Shown piece by piece: positions 62,660 through 64,000 of a DNA stretch of 64,000 nucleotides. Each line of letters opens with the position of its first letter. Positions within the stretch are counted from its first letter, which is position 1. The notes beneath the pieces were generated by a model. It saw only the letters and a list, made by a program, of their open reading frames with translations. It did not search any database and was not told the origin of the DNA. The DNA comes from Paenibacillus sp. HWE-109 (GTDB taxonomy: Bacteria; Bacillota; Bacilli; Paenibacillales; NBRC-103111): NCBI RefSeq assembly GCF_022163125.1, contig NZ_CP091881.1:1116001-1180000 (forward strand), read 5' to 3'. The translations under genes were made by a program, and so were the position numbers.

Positions 62660-63862
62660 ATGCACTCCATGACGGCTAATGTTCTCCAGAGGATTAGGAG
62701 AGCAAAGTTTCCGCTGTCGAAGGCTGATTTAGCTGAAGCAACAGGCTTATCTTTGTCCGCCATCTCTGTACATGTGGATCGATTACTTGAAGAAAAGATA
62801 ATCGAGATATCAAGAATTGGGGTTTCATCAGGTGGAAGGAAACCTAGGCAGTATGCATTAAATAAACATATAGGATTAATTTTGTCGATTGAATTAGGAA
62901 CTGCTTTTGTTCGCCTTGCCTTTACAAACTTTAATTGCGAAATCATTTGTGTAACAACCTGCGAAATTCAAATCGGGGATGGTCCCATTCCTATTTTGAC
63001 GCATATCCTTAAACTTGTTGATCAAATGATTTTAGAAAATAACTTTGATCGTACTTCTGTCAAAGGTATTGGCTTTGGCATACCAGGGCCTGTTGATTTC
63101 TCGAAGGGCGTTCCCATTTCCCCCCCGTTAATGCCTGGTTGGGATAGTTATCCGATCAGGGAGTTTTGGTCCAAATATTTCGATTGCCCTTGTTTTGTTG
63201 ATAATGATGTGAATATTATGGCACTAGGGGAACATGCTAAGGGATTACAGTTCGCATACAGCAATATCATTTATGTGAATGTTGACAGCGGGATTGGTTC
63301 AGGGATTATTTATAACGGCGTGCTGTATAGAGGATCCACAGGAAGTGCAGGGGATATCGGCCATTATGATATCGGGACGGATGTCGTGTGCTGGTGTGGA
63401 AATAGAGGGTGTCTCGAAGCTTCCGCAGGGGGAAAAGCTATCCTTTCAAAAGGAAAAGAGCTTGCGCGTTCCCATAATAGCCACTTTTTACTGCAGAGAC
63501 TGGGTAGTCGCAGCGAGTTGACACTTGATGATATTGGGACTGGAGTCCTTCAACTGGATCCAGTGTCTGTTGAGCTGATCCGGGAAAGTGGAAATTTGAT
63601 CGGAAGAGTGATTGCTTCAATCGTTAATTTCGCCAATCCTGACCTTATCATTATTGGAGGAAAGGTTGCGGAGTTTGGAGACATTTTTCTGGCTGCTATA
63701 CGCCAAAGTGTTTATCAGAGGTCATTACCACTCGCTACGAGAAATTTAATCATAAATAAATCGAGTCTTGGCGAAATGGCGAGTCTCATTGGCGGCGCCT
63801 TTATGGCTATTGATCAACTTATCATTCAATCGACTGAGGATGAACTTAAAGGCATTTTTTAA
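62660..63862 (+). CDS. ROK-family transcriptional repressor (XylR/NagC type)
   Basis: This 400-residue regulator has an N-terminal winged helix (about 1-65; LSKADLAEATGLSLSAISVHVDRLLEEKII) and a ROK sugar-kinase-like domain with GIGFGIPGPVDF, DNDVN and zinc motif CWCGNRGCLEA near residue 243. It probably senses a sugar and represses the next gene downstream, whose promoter carries a perfect palindrome. The start was placed at ATG 62660 after a GAAATGAG sequence; ATG 62672 is an alternative. Confidence 0.9.
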   Translation: MHSMTANVLQRIRRAKFPLSKADLAEATGLSLSAISVHVDRLLEEKIIEISRIGVSSGGRKPRQYALNKHIGLILSIELGTAFVRLAFTNFNCEIICVTTCEIQIGDGPIPILTHILKLVDQMILENNFDRTSVKGIGFGIPGPVDFSKGVPISPPLMPGWDSYPIREFWSKYFDCPCFVDNDVNIMALGEHAKGLQFAYSNIIYVNVDSGIGSGIIYNGVLYRGSTGSAGDIGHYDIGTDVVCWCGNRGCLEASAGGKAILSKGKELARSHNSHFLLQRLGSRSELTLDDIGTGVLQLDPVSVELIRESGNLIGRVIASIVNFANPDLIIIGGKVAEFGDIFLAAIRQSVYQRSLPLATRNLIINKSSLGEMASLIGGAFMAIDQLIIQSTEDELKGIF

Positions 63863-63876
63863 TGAAAAATTTAATG

Positions 63877-63920
63877 AACACACACTTTTTACTCTGGGAG
63901 AAGGTGTGTGTTTATTTTTT
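63877..63920 (+). terminator. Terminator after the ROK gene
   Basis: AACACACAC pairs with GTGTGTGTT, followed by TTATTTTTTTAT. The loop includes an inner partial pairing. Confidence 0.8.
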
Positions 63921-63927
63921 TATCGTA

Positions 63928-63966
63928 ACTTTTAACGTTGACCGTTAAAAGTATAACTGATATAGT
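63928..63966 (+). promoter_or_regulatory. Promoter with perfect 10-bp palindrome
   Basis: ACTTTTAACG (63928-63937) is the reverse complement of CGTTAAAAGT (63943-63952), with TTGAC between. TTGACC (63938-63943) and TATAGT (63961-63966) form a SigA promoter with a 17-bp spacer. The palindrome centres on the -35 box, so a bound repressor, plausibly the upstream ROK protein, would block it. Confidence 0.7.
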
Positions 63967-63986
63967 CAAAAGTATGGAGGGATGGT

Positions 63987-64000
63987 ATGAAAAAAATAAA
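63987..64000 (+). CDS. Start of the next gene, cut by window
   Basis: ATG 63987 with GGAGGGATGG upstream begins MKKI and then leaves the window. The basic start would suit a signal peptide such as that of a sugar-binding lipoprotein, but too little is visible to name it. Confidence 0.6.

Overview
The window looks like a chromosome segment of a spore-forming, plant-polysaccharide-degrading Paenibacillus-type bacterium (Bacillota). The basis for this is strong AGGAGG ribosome binding sites, TTG/GTG starts, two complete ger spore-germination operons, a YhcN/YlaJ spore lipoprotein, an RNase J, YesM/YesN-type sugar regulators, LplB/YtcP/LplA-type sugar uptake cassettes without an ATPase gene, and a very large secreted lyase with discoidin-type domains. 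No rRNA, tRNA, CRISPR array, integrase or transposase gene was seen.

Layout. 1-9.0 kb: the 3' part of a GH36 alpha-galactosidase, then a sugar ABC cassette (two permeases and a lipoprotein binding protein) with its YesN/YesM two-component system; two cre-like sites precede the cassette. 9.3-15.9 kb: a four-gene catabolic operon (GH28-like, GH95, GH43, GH88). 16.1-22.6 kb: a 2167-residue secreted alginate-lyase-family protein with four discoidin-like domains and three cre-like sites around its start. 22.8-23.7 kb: an alpha/beta hydrolase. 24.4-28.5 kb: germination operon 1 (A-B-C-D order). 28.5-36.7 kb: a second sugar cassette (membrane AraC regulator, two permeases, binding protein, esterase, second GH88). 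36.8-40.8 kb (minus strand): germination operon 2 (A-C-D-B order). 41.1-46.0 kb: an FGGY sugar kinase under an AraR-like palindrome, then a 1046-residue hybrid histidine kinase. 46.1-51.3 kb: RNase J, a 27-codon double-CxxC peptide gene, a sulfite-oxidase-family enzyme, and three sporulation or membrane genes. 51.3-57.1 kb: amidohydrolase plus Rieske protein with a divergent AraC regulator, then another AraC regulator divergent from a GH42 beta-galactosidase. 57.2-58.2 kb: two decayed gene ends lying tail to tail, one a second copy of the 3' end of the FGGY kinase gene and the other a YesM-like kinase remnant. 58.3-64 kb: a small membrane peptide and YdjM-like protein behind a promoter with two palindromes, two aldo/keto reductases divergent from an AraC regulator, a ROK regulator, and the first codons of the next gene.

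The genes fit together as carbohydrate scavenging. The secreted lyase makes oligosaccharides, the two ABC cassettes import them, intracellular GH28/95/43/88/42/36 enzymes and esterases strip them, and the FGGY kinase phosphorylates a pentose-type product. Cre-like sites suggest glucose repression.

The most unexplained structure is a dispersed family of about 50-bp-phased, partly inverted repeat units built on GGGAACTAC..T.CGCTAT. It occurs in three gene-free gaps (about 24.0, 53.8 and 59.25 kb). Two copies, 29.7 kb apart, align without gaps over about 237 bp. The small cysteine-pair peptide gene beside RNase J is the second item worth attention.
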